Assembly: GCA_012728115.1 (NCBI GenBank)
Contig: JAAYFS010000052.1
Span: 34,269-98,268, forward strand
DNA: 64,000 nt
Source: Bacillota bacterium
Lineage (GTDB): Bacteria > Bacillota > Limnochordia > Darwinibacteriales > JAAYFS01
Reading direction: 5' to 3'
In this document: positions 1-8,321 of the stretch, piece after piece
How positions within the stretch are numbered: position 1 is the stretch's first letter
Layout of the letters: each line of letters starts with the position of its first letter
Translations under genes and position numbers: made by a program
Notes under the pieces: generated by a model
Told to the model about the DNA's origin: nothing
What the model saw: the letters and a program-made list of their open reading frames with translations, nothing else
The model's database searches: none

Positions 1-404
1 TTCACTACCGCTAAACTTTCGATCCCCTCTACCTCTTCAACCTCAAAGCTCACTTCCTTGAATGAAGTTTGTGGCCCTTCAGCTCCAAAAGGATTTAGAG
101 TAAACATAATTTCAGTGCCTAGTTCTTCATTTTGTTCGTCTAGTTCGTCCTCTTCAATTTTAGCTTGTAATTTTTTAGCTAATTCTTCAAGTAAAGGCAT
201 CTGATTATCTACTGGTACGAAAAACGTTTTTAGCGTCTCAAGCTTTTCTACATCTTCAGTATCCAAATCGGTAAGACAAAAGTCAGGATCTTTTTGAAGT
301 AATTTGAGAATAGATTCAAATTCCAGACTTGCTTCTCCATTCAGTTTAGTTTCCTTGCCAATTGGGATATTGCCTCGGAAAAGCATGTCTAGCGCTACTC
401 GCAA
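1..404 (-). CDS. fliK: Probable flagellar hook-length control protein FliK, N-terminal part (truncated by window edge)
   Basis: An open frame runs off the left edge. I start it at a TTG at 404 because an AAAGGAGGTG ribosome site sits just upstream; an in-frame ATG follows six codons later. The visible roughly 134 residues are acidic, rich in Leu and Glu, and carry no domain I can name. The call rests on position: it is the next gene after the fliJ and MotE-like genes in the fla operon, where fliK normally lies. FliK proteins diverge strongly in this N-terminal half, and the conserved substrate-specificity switch domain would lie beyond the window. If it is FliK, it measures hook length and switches the export apparatus from hook to filament substrates. 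Confidence 0.5.
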   Translation of the reverse strand, partial: MRVALDMLFRGNIPIGKETKLNGEASLEFESILKLLQKDPDFCLTDLDTEDVEKLETLKTFFVPVDNQMPLLEELAKKLQAKIEEDELDEQNEELGTEIMFTLNPFGAEGPQTSFKEVSFEVEEVEGIESLAVV

Positions 405-418
405 TTTATCACCTCCTT

Positions 419-964
419 TCAGTTGTCCTTAAACCTACTACTGACTCGGGCTGCCAAATCAGTAGGAAGTAACGACAGAATCTGGGAAGCTTGTCTAGTG
501 TCCATTTGGGTTAGAATTGTTACAATATCCTCTTCATCAAGTTCTTGGATGATTCGCGCCCCTTCTTGTGCTGCCATCTCTTCATATAACTCGGCAAGTT
601 TAGCCAGGTTCTGTTGTCGTTTAACTTGGAGTTCAAACTCCCCCTGTTGTCGTTGAAGCGCTGCTTCCCGTCTTTCTAAGTCACGCCATTGCTGAGCAAT
701 ATGCGCTTTTTCGATTTCCAAATCTTTGCGTTCTGCTTCTATGCTTTCTTTTTCTTCCATAATTGCTTCATATTGGTTAGCGCGCCACTCTTCACTCTCC
801 AGCCCAGCACGATATGTTTCGATATGTGGTTTAAATACTGGTATCCTCTCAGCCCATTTACCCAATGTTTCTTGAGGAGATATGATTCCCATGATGGTCA
901 AAATTGTAGTTGCAGTAATTAAGGATATAAGAAAGAATATAATCACTAAGGCCCATTTTTTCAC
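419..964 (-). CDS. MotE/YlxF-like membrane coiled-coil protein of the flagellar operon
   Basis: The 181-residue protein has an N-terminal transmembrane helix (about residues 5-28). A long charged heptad-rich region follows (about 60-130), and the last 55 residues resemble the MgtE N-terminal fold (LDEEDIVTILTQMD, then LSLLPTDLAARV). This layout matches the YlxF/MotE family found between fliJ and fliK in Gram-positive fla operons. Homologues are thought to act as motility chaperones or structural partners of the motor. The start overlaps the fliJ stop by 4 bp, so translation is probably coupled. The family assignment is good; the biochemical role is inferred from family and position only. Confidence 0.72.
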   Translation of the reverse strand: MKKWALVIIFFLISLITATTILTIMGIISPQETLGKWAERIPVFKPHIETYRAGLESEEWRANQYEAIMEEKESIEAERKDLEIEKAHIAQQWRDLERREAALQRQQGEFELQVKRQQNLAKLAELYEEMAAQEGARIIQELDEEDIVTILTQMDTRQASQILSLLPTDLAARVSSRFKDN

Positions 965-1398
965 TGAATCTCCTCCTCAGTCCGCTTTTGCCCAGCTATT
1001 TCGTCTATTAGATTCTGTTCTTTCCTCAGCATCTCTTGATAAAATGCTTCAAGCTTCACTTCTTTTAATTTCTCGTATATCTCTCGTTGTTGTTTTGCAT
1101 AAACATATTCTTGGCGTTTCTCTTCAACTATGGCACTTGCTTCTGCTACTTTAGCCTGCTGAAGTTCGATCTTTTTGTTTAGGCTATTTAAGTACTCATA
1201 CATCGCAACTCTCAGTGCCACGTTGTTTTGCTGATACCCAAATTCAAGCGCATATTCTTTATCCGTATAAAGCCCGTGAAGCCGCATATTTTCCAACTGC
1301 AGCCTTTGAAGTGCCTCTGCAAATTTAATCTTTGCATCGTCTTCTAAAAGCACCTTATACTTGCGAACTCGTTCTAACCTGAACTGAAACTTTCTCAT
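961..1398 (-). CDS. fliJ: Flagellar export chaperone FliJ
   Basis: This is a 145-residue, almost wholly helical coiled-coil protein beginning MRKFQFRLERVRKYK, the typical FliJ opening. It follows fliI after 15 bp and overlaps the next gene by 4 bp. FliJ escorts substrates and couples the FliI ATPase ring to the FlhA export gate at the cytoplasmic base of the flagellar type III system. Sequence identity in the family is low, so the evidence is length, coiled-coil character, N-terminal pattern and position directly after fliI. Confidence 0.85.
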   Translation of the reverse strand: MRKFQFRLERVRKYKVLLEDDAKIKFAEALQRLQLENMRLHGLYTDKEYALEFGYQQNNVALRVAMYEYLNSLNKKIELQQAKVAEASAIVEEKRQEYVYAKQQREIYEKLKEVKLEAFYQEMLRKEQNLIDEIAGQKRTEEEIQ

Positions 1399-1413
1399 CA
1401 GTAAACCCCCTCA

Positions 1414-2736
1414 TTAAGAGGAAAAGATCGAACGAAGATGTTCGAGAGTCGAATCCCAATCGGCCTCTTCGTGTGTTCCTTGCCGTAAAAAAGCGTTAAT
1501 CTGTTCTACATATTCTATCGAGCGATCCACTAAAGGGTTCGAACCCTTTACATATGCGCCAATATTTATCAAGTCCTCATTATCACGATAAACAGCAAGC
1601 AATGTCTTTAACTCACCCATCAATGATTGATGTTCTTTTTCAGTAACATCGGGCATCACCCTACTAACACTAGCTAGAACATCGATCGCTGGATAATGCT
1701 GCCTTTCTGCTAAGCGACGTGAAAGAATAATGTGTCCATCCAAAATTCCACGAACCGCATCAGCAATAGGCTCATTCATATCATCACCATCGACCAACAC
1801 GGTATAAAACCCAGTGATCGTCCCATGTTGTCTTGGACCTGTTCGTTCCAAAAGCTTAGGTAATAATGAAAATACGGACGGAGTATACCCTCTTGTAGCA
1901 GGTGGTTCTCCAACCGCCAAGCCAACTTCTCTTTGTGCGTAAGCAAAACGCGTAACAGAATCCATCATGAAAAGAACGTCATGTCCTTGATCGCAAAAAT
2001 ATTCCGCAATAGTTGTAGCCACATAAGCGCCTTTGAGCCTAACTAGTGCAGGTTGATCGGAAGTTGCGACAACAACTACAGATCTTGCCAAACCCTCAGG
2101 ACCAAGGTCTTTTTCTAGAAATTCCCGCACCTCGCGGCCTCTTTCTCCTATTAATGCAATAACATTTATCTTAGCAGTAGTATTGCGCGCCATCATTCCT
2201 AAAAGAGTACTTTTGCCCACACCGCTTCCTGCGAATATTCCGATCCGCTGACCCTTACCAATTGAGAGCAAACCATCAATAGCTCGTACGCCAACTGGTA
2301 GTGGCGATGAGATTCTCTGCCTTTGCAAAGGATCGATTACGTCGCGATTGATCATATATCGCGCTTTGGCTGGAATCGAACCCTTACCGTCGATCGGCCT
2401 TCCGAGTCCATCCAGAACTCTCCCGAGCAAATGATCACTAACCCCTATCGTTAAGGGTCGGCCCAAGGCAGTAACAAAACTTCCTGGTCCAATTCCTGTA
2501 AGTTCAGCAAGAGGCATCAACAAGATTCTGTCATCACGAAAGCCAACTACTTCCGCGTAGATTGGCTCACCGGACTTGGGATGAATTAAACAAAGATCAC
2601 CGACATTCGCAAATGGTCCACTAGACTCTATAATCAAGCCAACGATCTTAGTAACATGTCCAACTTGTCGGTATAAGTCCACATTATCGATGATGGCAGA
2701 ATAATGATTCAAACGACCTTGATTTGTTTTAGCCAT
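1414..2736 (-). CDS. fliI: Flagellum-specific ATPase FliI
   Basis: This is the F1-beta-like ATPase that powers or primes flagellar protein export. The Walker A motif GSGVGKST lies near residues 170-177. The Walker B strand (DVLFMMDSVTRFAYAQREVGL) and the PPATRGYTPSVF segment follow, all typical of FliI/YscN. I choose the ATG at 2736 (MAKTNQG) because it overlaps the fliH stop as ATGGCTAA and has a GAGGAAG element upstream. A longer form from 2760 would add eight residues without a ribosome site. At about 440 residues it has the normal family length. It follows fliH and precedes fliJ, the usual soluble export module. Confidence 0.95.
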   Translation of the reverse strand: MAKTNQGRLNHYSAIIDNVDLYRQVGHVTKIVGLIIESSGPFANVGDLCLIHPKSGEPIYAEVVGFRDDRILLMPLAELTGIGPGSFVTALGRPLTIGVSDHLLGRVLDGLGRPIDGKGSIPAKARYMINRDVIDPLQRQRISSPLPVGVRAIDGLLSIGKGQRIGIFAGSGVGKSTLLGMMARNTTAKINVIALIGERGREVREFLEKDLGPEGLARSVVVVATSDQPALVRLKGAYVATTIAEYFCDQGHDVLFMMDSVTRFAYAQREVGLAVGEPPATRGYTPSVFSLLPKLLERTGPRQHGTITGFYTVLVDGDDMNEPIADAVRGILDGHIILSRRLAERQHYPAIDVLASVSRVMPDVTEKEHQSLMGELKTLLAVYRDNEDLINIGAYVKGSNPLVDRSIEYVEQINAFLRQGTHEEADWDSTLEHLRSIFSS

Positions 2737-3517
2737 GATAAACCGCTTCCTCAAGCGCATTTTTTACGCTGTTTAACCTTGTTTCCAAGCAGGCATCGAT
2801 CCTTCCCGCCTCCGTTTCAAAAATACAGCCCCCAAATTCCACAGCCTCATCAGGTTCCCAAGTAATGTTGGTACGGAAATCATTAAACTTAATTCCTGCC
2901 TCCAGCATCGCTTCATAAGCTTTTGGATGTAGTCTAATAGTTACTCTATCGGCAAGACTTAAATTAGCCATACACTCCTGAATAGTCGGTTCTAGCCAAC
3001 TGATATCACCTTCTGATAGCTTCTTTCTTATTATTTTTTCGGCAATTATCACACTCATCTTTAGAAAATCGTGTTCAAGTTGAGCTAAGGCATTGGTGCG
3101 TTGTTGGACAGCACCTTTGACTAATCGATCTAAATTTTCCAAAAGTTCCTTCGTTTTCAACTCTGCCTCAGCTAGACCCCGTGCAGAACCCTCTGCGAGA
3201 CCCTCGTCAAAACCCTGAGTCCAACCCTGCTCCTTCGCTTGAAGAGTAATTGTTTCCAACTCTTCATACGCTTCAGCCAATAAGGCTTCCGCCTGCGCTT
3301 TTGCATTCTCTAAGATTTCGGCAGCTTCTTGTTCAGCTTGTTGGCGAATACTATTTGCTTCTTCTCTTGCTTCTTGGATCAAATTTGTTGCTTCTAGAAC
3401 CGTTCCATGATATTCCTTTTTCTGTAACTGTGGCTCAGAGTTATTGGAAGGAATGATTACATCCGAATCATCGGTAACAAGAACCCGTAACTGGGCAGCT
3501 TTAATAACCTTAGACAA
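2729..3517 (-). CDS. fliH: Flagellar assembly protein FliH
   Basis: The 262-residue protein has a long Ala/Glu/Gln-rich coiled coil (about residues 40-130) including small-residue repeats such as GFDEGLAEGSARGLAEAE, the GxxxG-like region characteristic of FliH. A C-terminal FliH/YscL/V-ATPase-E domain ends in EFGGCIFETEAGRIDACLE, the conserved family tail. FliH binds and regulates FliI and docks it to the C ring. The gene overlaps fliG by 8 bp and fliI by 8 bp, indicating tight translational coupling. Confidence 0.92.
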   Translation of the reverse strand: MSKVIKAAQLRVLVTDDSDVIIPSNNSEPQLQKKEYHGTVLEATNLIQEAREEANSIRQQAEQEAAEILENAKAQAEALLAEAYEELETITLQAKEQGWTQGFDEGLAEGSARGLAEAELKTKELLENLDRLVKGAVQQRTNALAQLEHDFLKMSVIIAEKIIRKKLSEGDISWLEPTIQECMANLSLADRVTIRLHPKAYEAMLEAGIKFNDFRTNITWEPDEAVEFGGCIFETEAGRIDACLETRLNSVKNALEEAVYHG

Positions 3518-4517
3518 CTATCTCATCCTCTCCACCACGAGAAATGATAATCTCCCCAGCCTCTTCCAAGCGTCGGATAATACTTACTATACGTTGCTGT
3601 GCTTCCTCTATATCACGTAAACGGACTGGTCCCATAAACTCTATATCCTCTTTAAGCATCTCAGCTGCACGTTTCGACATATTTCTGTAAATAACATTAG
3701 CCACTTCTTCGCTAGCAGTCTTAAGAGCCAAGGCAATCTCCTTAGACTCAACTTCGCGTAAAACTTTCTGGATAGAGCGACTATCCAAGTTGATAATATC
3801 CTCGAAGACAAACATGCGTTTTCTGATTTCATCAGCCAATTCTGGATCATCTTCCTCTAAAGCATCGATAATAGTTCGCTCTGTGGCTCTATCAACTTGA
3901 TTTAGAATATCTACCGCAGCATCGATGCCCCCAGCGATCGTATAGTCATCAATCGCGAAAGCGGACACTCTTTTTTCTAATGCACTTTCAATTTCTTGCA
4001 ATACTTCAGGCGTAGTCCTATCCAATGTAGCTAAACGTTTAGCCACATCCACCTGTTTCTCAGGTGGTAACGCCGACAGTATCATACTTGCTTGGTCGGT
4101 ATGCAAGTAGGCTAAGATCAAAGCGATCGTTTGAGGATGTTCATGTTGAATAAAGTTTAATAAATGGGCAGCATCCGTTTTTCGGGCAAAGTCAAATGGT
4201 CTAATTTGAAGTGAAGCTGTAAGCCTTTCGATAATTTGCGTAGCTTTTTCCTTACCGAACGCTTTTTCTAACAGAGATCTTGCATACTCAATGCCGCCTT
4301 GACTTACATACTCCTGAGCCTCAGCCATTTGATGAAACTCCCTTAATACCTGTTCTCTAAGCCCAGGCATCACTTTGCTCAAACTTGCGATTTCTAAAGT
4401 TAATTCTTCTATTTCTTCATCTTTAAGATGTCTAAAAACTTCGGACGAGAGCTCTGATCCCAAGTAAATCATTACAATTGCGGCTTTTTGTCTTCCAGTT
4501 AATCTTTGAGGTTTCAT
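3510..4517 (-). CDS. fliG: Flagellar motor switch protein FliG
   Basis: The 335-residue protein begins with GRQKAAIVMIYLGSELSSEVFRHL, a standard FliG N-domain. The middle domain contains EHPQTIALILAYL, the conserved EHPQ motif. The C-terminal domain carries the charged torque-generating helix (RSIQKVLREVESKEIALALK, then MSKRAAEMLKEDIEFMGPVR). FliG sits on the FliF MS ring and transmits stator force and switching. Length is normal. It lies 10 bp after fliF. Confidence 0.97.
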   Translation of the reverse strand: MKPQRLTGRQKAAIVMIYLGSELSSEVFRHLKDEEIEELTLEIASLSKVMPGLREQVLREFHQMAEAQEYVSQGGIEYARSLLEKAFGKEKATQIIERLTASLQIRPFDFARKTDAAHLLNFIQHEHPQTIALILAYLHTDQASMILSALPPEKQVDVAKRLATLDRTTPEVLQEIESALEKRVSAFAIDDYTIAGGIDAAVDILNQVDRATERTIIDALEEDDPELADEIRKRMFVFEDIINLDSRSIQKVLREVESKEIALALKTASEEVANVIYRNMSKRAAEMLKEDIEFMGPVRLRDIEEAQQRIVSIIRRLEEAGEIIISRGGEDEIVV

Positions 4518-4527
4518 TATACTCCTC

Positions 4528-6063
4528 CTAGTCTTCAGCCAACCATGCTTTCAACAATTGAGCAAAATCTTCTGGTTTGTCCTTTGCCAAATCCTTAATA
4601 CGATTTTGAATTTCTAGTCTCTCTTGTTCTTCAGGTGATAAGGTTACTTCGACTTTTTCTTCTTCCTGACCACCAACAACAAGATCGATCTCACTTGTAG
4701 TTTCTTGATCGACAACAACTGAAGACCTTCTACGAATAAGTATTATGACAACTATCAACACTAACAAAGCGCCTAGTAACCAATAGATCCAAATCGGACT
4801 TTCTGCTGGTTGAACGTCAGCAGTTACTGCTAAGAAAGAATCTTCTCGGAAAACAGCACTGGTAACAAAGATTTCATCACCGCGATCAGGTCTTAATCCA
4901 GCTGCGTGACTGACCCATTCTTTGACAGAAGTGATTTCTTCAGGATCTAAATCACCATTCACCCAGACACTCACACTTAGTCTTTCTACACTGCCAGGTG
5001 ACGAACTAATTTTGCGTTCGATAAGGTTAAGTGCATAATTGACCGATGATTCCTGGCGTTCATACTGGGAGCGCTCCCCTGAATCAGCTACGTAGCCAGG
5101 AACATTGGAGTCTACTCCAGGAACTCCACCGACTCCATCGGAGCCAGTGCTTAAGTAACTTTCGCTTAATCTATGTTCATCACGAACTAGACCTGGATAA
5201 TCGCGATTAATCGGTTGATACAATTCTTGATATTCTTCCACCAGAGCGAAATCGAGCTGAGAACTAACTCTTACAACAACATTTCCATAACCGTAAATCC
5301 TTTCTAATCCTGCTACGATTCTGTTCTCTAAACCACGTTCATATTGACGCTCAATATCCAGTTTATCAGCGATGAGTTGTCCATCGAGTCCATTATTACT
5401 GGATATCTCATTAAGGATATTTCCACTGGTATCGACAATCGTTATGTTCTCTGGTACTAAGCCTTCCACGCTAGTCGCAATTAAGTGCGATATACCCCGA
5501 ATTTGCGATGGGCTTAGTCTTACCCCAGGGGCTAAATGTAATAGCACCGAGGCGCTAGCAGGTTGTGATTCAGAAACAAATAAAGACCTTTTTGGTAGAA
5601 CAAGATGTACCCGTGCATCTTGCACTTCTTTGAGTTGTAAAATAGTGCGCGTCAATTCACCCTGCAAGGCAGCCTGGTATCTTATCTGGCGATCCGATTC
5701 AGTTTCACCAAGCCTGATCTCAGAAAATACTTCAAAACCAACAATGCCGCCGCGAGGCAATCCTTGGCTTGCCACCATCATTCTTGTTTCATATACTCGT
5801 TCCTCGGGAACTAAGATTGCGGTACCATTTTGAACAAGTTCATAGGGGATACTGTTTTCCTTAAGCAGTGAGATAATTGCTGCGCCGTCTTCAGGTTGAA
5901 GATTTGTGAATAACGGCTGATAATCTGGTGTCGAAAAAAGTGTTAAAAAAAGCAATAAAAAAAATACTGCACCTACCAATACAGCCCCACCTATTCGGTA
6001 CTGTAATGGTAAAGCATTCCAATTGTTTTTAATTGATTCAAAAATCTCTCCCAACGATAACAC
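4528..6063 (-). CDS. fliF: Flagellar MS-ring protein FliF
   Basis: This 511-residue membrane protein forms the MS ring that anchors the basal body. There is an N-terminal transmembrane helix (about residues 22-45), then the secretin-like ring-building domain with YQPLFTNLQPEDGAAI and VPEERVYETRMMVASQGLPRGG. An acidic, variable loop lies near residues 290-330, and a second transmembrane helix near 425-445 precedes a cytoplasmic tail that binds FliG. All conserved FliF elements are present. It follows fliE closely and belongs to the flgB-started operon. Confidence 0.96.
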   Translation of the reverse strand: MLSLGEIFESIKNNWNALPLQYRIGGAVLVGAVFFLLLFLTLFSTPDYQPLFTNLQPEDGAAIISLLKENSIPYELVQNGTAILVPEERVYETRMMVASQGLPRGGIVGFEVFSEIRLGETESDRQIRYQAALQGELTRTILQLKEVQDARVHLVLPKRSLFVSESQPASASVLLHLAPGVRLSPSQIRGISHLIATSVEGLVPENITIVDTSGNILNEISSNNGLDGQLIADKLDIERQYERGLENRIVAGLERIYGYGNVVVRVSSQLDFALVEEYQELYQPINRDYPGLVRDEHRLSESYLSTGSDGVGGVPGVDSNVPGYVADSGERSQYERQESSVNYALNLIERKISSSPGSVERLSVSVWVNGDLDPEEITSVKEWVSHAAGLRPDRGDEIFVTSAVFREDSFLAVTADVQPAESPIWIYWLLGALLVLIVVIILIRRRSSVVVDQETTSEIDLVVGGQEEEKVEVTLSPEEQERLEIQNRIKDLAKDKPEDFAQLLKAWLAED

Positions 6064-6073
6064 CTACCTAACG

Positions 6074-6355
6074 CTACACTTGCATTCTCATTATCTCTTG
6101 ATATGCTTCGATTAACTTATTTCTAATGGCTACTGTTAATTGTAGCGCTAAGTTAGCTTTCTCGGATATGATCATCGCATTATGAAAATCGATCTCACCA
6201 AGCATAAGCTTTTCACTTGCCACTTCGGCATCGATTTGTAGTTTATTCACATCAGAAATAGCTTGGGACAACGCATCCTTAAATTTCGTCTCATTTTGGG
6301 GACTCACACGGTATCCTTTTAGCCCAATGGACGGCAGTTCACTATTTATCCTCAT
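6074..6355 (-). CDS. fliE: Flagellar hook-basal body complex protein FliE
   Basis: This small protein (about 93 residues) joins the rod to the MS ring. The conserved C-terminal core is visible: FKDALSQAISDVNKLQ, then LGEIDFHNAMIISEKANLALQLTVAIRNKLIEAYQEIMRMQV. I start it at the ATG at 6355, preceded by AGGGTG at a good distance. A TTG six codons upstream is possible but has no ribosome site of its own. It lies between flgC and fliF as in Bacillus. Confidence 0.92.
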   Translation of the reverse strand: MRINSELPSIGLKGYRVSPQNETKFKDALSQAISDVNKLQIDAEVASEKLMLGEIDFHNAMIISEKANLALQLTVAIRNKLIEAYQEIMRMQV

Positions 6356-6386
6356 ATTTATCACCCTAATCAAAAGATAAATTTAA

Positions 6387-6806
6387 CTAACCTCTACCTA
6401 TTTCTAAAGCCTTTTGTGCCATTGCTTTTGCAGAGTTGATGGCAGTGATATTAGCCTCATATGCCCTAGTTGCTGAAATCAAATCCACCATCTCTTTCAC
6501 GACATGCACGTTAGGCATTGCCACATAACCGTCCGCATTTGCATCTGGATGTTGTGGATCATACACCATTCTAGGAGGTGCTTGGTCCGAAACTATCTCA
6601 ACAACTTTTACCCCTTGACCTTTTACGATAGCTTTAGGATCGTTTGCTTCGATCATCGCGAAAACGGGTACCTGTCTTCGATATGGTCCTCCATCCTCAG
6701 TACGCGTGGTATTTGCATTTGCCAAATTATTGGCGATGGTATCCATTCTTACCCTCTCAGCGGTTAGGCCAGAGGCACTTATTCTAAAAGCCTGGAAAAT
6801 AGTCAT
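6387..6806 (-). CDS. flgC: Flagellar basal-body rod protein FlgC
   Basis: The 139-residue rod protein opens with [30 protein letters not shown], the family signature including the ANNLANANT rod motif. It closes with [34 protein letters not shown], the C-terminal D0 helix. FlgC polymerises in the proximal rod and is exported without a cleaved signal. It starts immediately after the flgB stop (no gap), so the pair is translationally coupled. Confidence 0.96.
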   Translation of the reverse strand: MTIFQAFRISASGLTAERVRMDTIANNLANANTTRTEDGGPYRRQVPVFAMIEANDPKAIVKGQGVKVVEIVSDQAPPRMVYDPQHPDANADGYVAMPNVHVVKEMVDLISATRAYEANITAINSAKAMAQKALEIGRG

Positions 6807-7181
6807 CTACCTTCTTCCCTCCCCGATAACTAGTTTCAATAAGCTTAACTGTCTGTTTAATACGTCAGCAATCGCTTGATACTGAATTTGGTTTTCTAGT
6901 AATAACACCATTTCGCGATCAGGATCGACATTATTACCATCATTACGCATTATAGTTGTTCTATCTTTTTCCACAACGAACTGAAATGGTCGTTGAGAAC
7001 TTGGAGAGAAACGCGTGTTGCTCGAACAAAGATGTCGTTTCAATTGTCCTTGAAAATCTACATCAGATCGTTTAAAGCCAGGAGTATTAACATTAGCCAA
7101 ATTATTGCTTAGAACGTTATGTCGTAAAGTAGCCCCATCTAAACCCTTGGTTAGCTGGTCGACAATCCGAAAAATACCCAC
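6807..7181 (-). CDS. flgB: Flagellar basal-body rod protein FlgB
   Basis: The 124-residue proximal rod protein contains LRHNVLSNNLANVNTPGFKRSDVDF, the rod-protein signature, and ends with a helix typical of FlgB. It begins with GTG at 7181, preceded by GGAGGGATTTT. This is the first gene of the fla operon in this window. Its start is overlapped by a short upstream ORF (7151-7237) with its own strong ribosome site, so FlgB synthesis may depend on translation of that leader. Confidence 0.94.
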   Translation of the reverse strand: MGIFRIVDQLTKGLDGATLRHNVLSNNLANVNTPGFKRSDVDFQGQLKRHLCSSNTRFSPSSQRPFQFVVEKDRTTIMRNDGNNVDPDREMVLLLENQIQYQAIADVLNRQLSLLKLVIGEGRR

Positions 7182-7237
7182 AAAATCCCTCCTAATTCGT
7201 AAAGTGGTTTCATCATTAACTCTTTTTCTACAGTCAT
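7151..7237 (-). CDS. Short upstream ORF (28 aa) overlapping the flgB start, possible leader peptide
   Basis: On the minus strand an AGGAGG ribosome site precedes an ATG at 7237 by seven bases. The frame reads MTVEKELMMKPLYELGGILW, then eight more residues, and stops at 7151. It overlaps the first ten codons of flgB in another frame and covers the flgB ribosome site. The spacing and the strength of the Shine-Dalgarno element argue for translation, perhaps to couple or gate FlgB synthesis. No homologue is recognised, so this may be only a fortuitous short frame. Confidence 0.45.
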   Translation of the reverse strand: MTVEKELMMKPLYELGGILWVFFGLSTS

Positions 7238-7430
7238 GACGAATTTCCTCCTAATTTATGGGATTCACAACATTGCTTGAGCGCTTTATCGGCTTATTCA
7301 GCGGTTTTTCGTTGTCCTAAGACAATGGTCCTAGGACCATAAAAGGGGTACTACCAGTGTTTTTTTATTCATATTTGAAGGAAATATATACACAAAACAT
7401 CAATTTGGCTGGTTAGAAACAATTGCAAAA
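7238..7430 (-). promoter_or_regulatory. flgB upstream region: palindromic operator-like site and SigD-like -10
   Basis: The gap between codY and the flgB leader contains a perfect 16-bp palindrome at 7325-7340 (ATGGTCCTAGGACCAT). A related 10-bp element lies beside it: GTCCTAAGAC at 7314-7323 against GTCCTAGGAC at 7328-7337. Downstream in the transcription direction, minus-strand GCCGATAA (7286-7293) equals the -10 consensus of the flagellar SigD/FliA factor, but I find no good TAAA -35 at the right distance. The region probably holds the fla-operon control elements; assignment to a specific regulator is not possible. Confidence 0.45.
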
Positions 7431-7470
7431 ACGTAAAAAAAATGCATCCTTTCTTTTTCGAAAGGATGCA
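7431..7470 (-). terminator. Rho-independent terminator after codY
   Basis: Minus-strand TGCATCCTTTC pairs with GAAAGGATGCA (7443-7470) around a short loop and is followed by eight T residues. It lies ten bases past the codY stop and separates the topA-codY operon from the flagellar operon. Confidence 0.9.
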
Positions 7471-7479
7471 ACGTTATTT

Positions 7480-8259
7480 TTATCTGATACTGTATTTCTC
7501 TAACTCCTCCAAAAAGTATTCGTTTAGAACCCGAATATAGGTACCTTTCATACCAAGCGAGCGTGATTCGATCACTCCAGCACTTTCTAATTTTCTCAGC
7601 GCATTCACGATCACCGAGCGCGTAATCCCAACACTATCTGCTACTTTACTGGCCACTAACAACCCTTCAGAACCACCCAATTCTTCAAAAATATGTTCAA
7701 CAGCCCCCTGCTCCGAAAAAGACAGTGTACCGATCGCTATTTGACAGGCGGCCTTCTTGCGAACTTCGGATTCGATTCGTTCGCTTCTTTCTCTTAGAAT
7801 CTCCATACCAACTACCGTCCCGCCGTATTCAGCAATTAACAGGTCAGCGTCAGTAAATTCTCCACTTGACTTAGTAAACACTATTGTTCCGAGCCGTTCT
7901 CCCCCACCGCTTAGAGGCACCACTGTTACAATTTCATTTACGAACAAACAGTTTTCTTCTTCATATTGACAAAAATCTTTTCCAGCCCGATTAGCGATGG
8001 TAGCATCAATTTTCAAAAGTTCAAGATTAAAGGTCTCTGGAAAATATCCTTTTTCAAGAAATTCACCTTCCGCAACTCCAGCCCCTAGATAGAAATCGCC
8101 CAAAATTTCTCCGTTGCGATTGAGTACAAACACACTAGCATCTAGCAGGTTTGACAACATCTTTGCCATTTCTTCATAATTGACTTCCCCTTCCGAATAC
8201 CTTTGCAAAAACCCATTGATCTTTCTTGTTTTTTCCAACAACACCTTTATTTGAGCCAT
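7480..8259 (-). CDS. codY: Global nutrient-sensing regulator CodY
   Basis: The 259-residue protein has an N-terminal GAF-like effector domain (about 1-155) that in the family binds branched-chain amino acids. A linker and a C-terminal winged helix-turn-helix follow. The recognition region ASKVADSVGITRSVIVNALRK continues almost identically to the Bacillus protein (residues about 203-240). CodY with GTP and isoleucine/valine represses stationary-phase, competence and nitrogen-scavenging genes. It follows hslU, as in Bacillus. A near-perfect CodY box lies before comM in this same window, suggesting one local target. Confidence 0.97.
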   Translation of the reverse strand: MAQIKVLLEKTRKINGFLQRYSEGEVNYEEMAKMLSNLLDASVFVLNRNGEILGDFYLGAGVAEGEFLEKGYFPETFNLELLKIDATIANRAGKDFCQYEEENCLFVNEIVTVVPLSGGGERLGTIVFTKSSGEFTDADLLIAEYGGTVVGMEILRERSERIESEVRKKAACQIAIGTLSFSEQGAVEHIFEELGGSEGLLVASKVADSVGITRSVIVNALRKLESAGVIESRSLGMKGTYIRVLNEYFLEELEKYSIR

Positions 8260-8321
8260 TCACCATCACTCCTTTAACTTAACAAAATCAAGCATCCGTA
8301 AAAAATGATTCCTAAGAATGC

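Noticed and set aside
5372..5833. 153-codon plus-strand ORF opposite fliF
   Set aside because: It is a shadow of the conserved fliF frame; Ser/Thr-rich without a ribosome site or homology.
7286..7293. Complete SigD promoter for flgB
   Set aside because: The -10 matches, but no TAAA -35 is found 15-16 bases upstream, so I report it only as a SigD-like -10.
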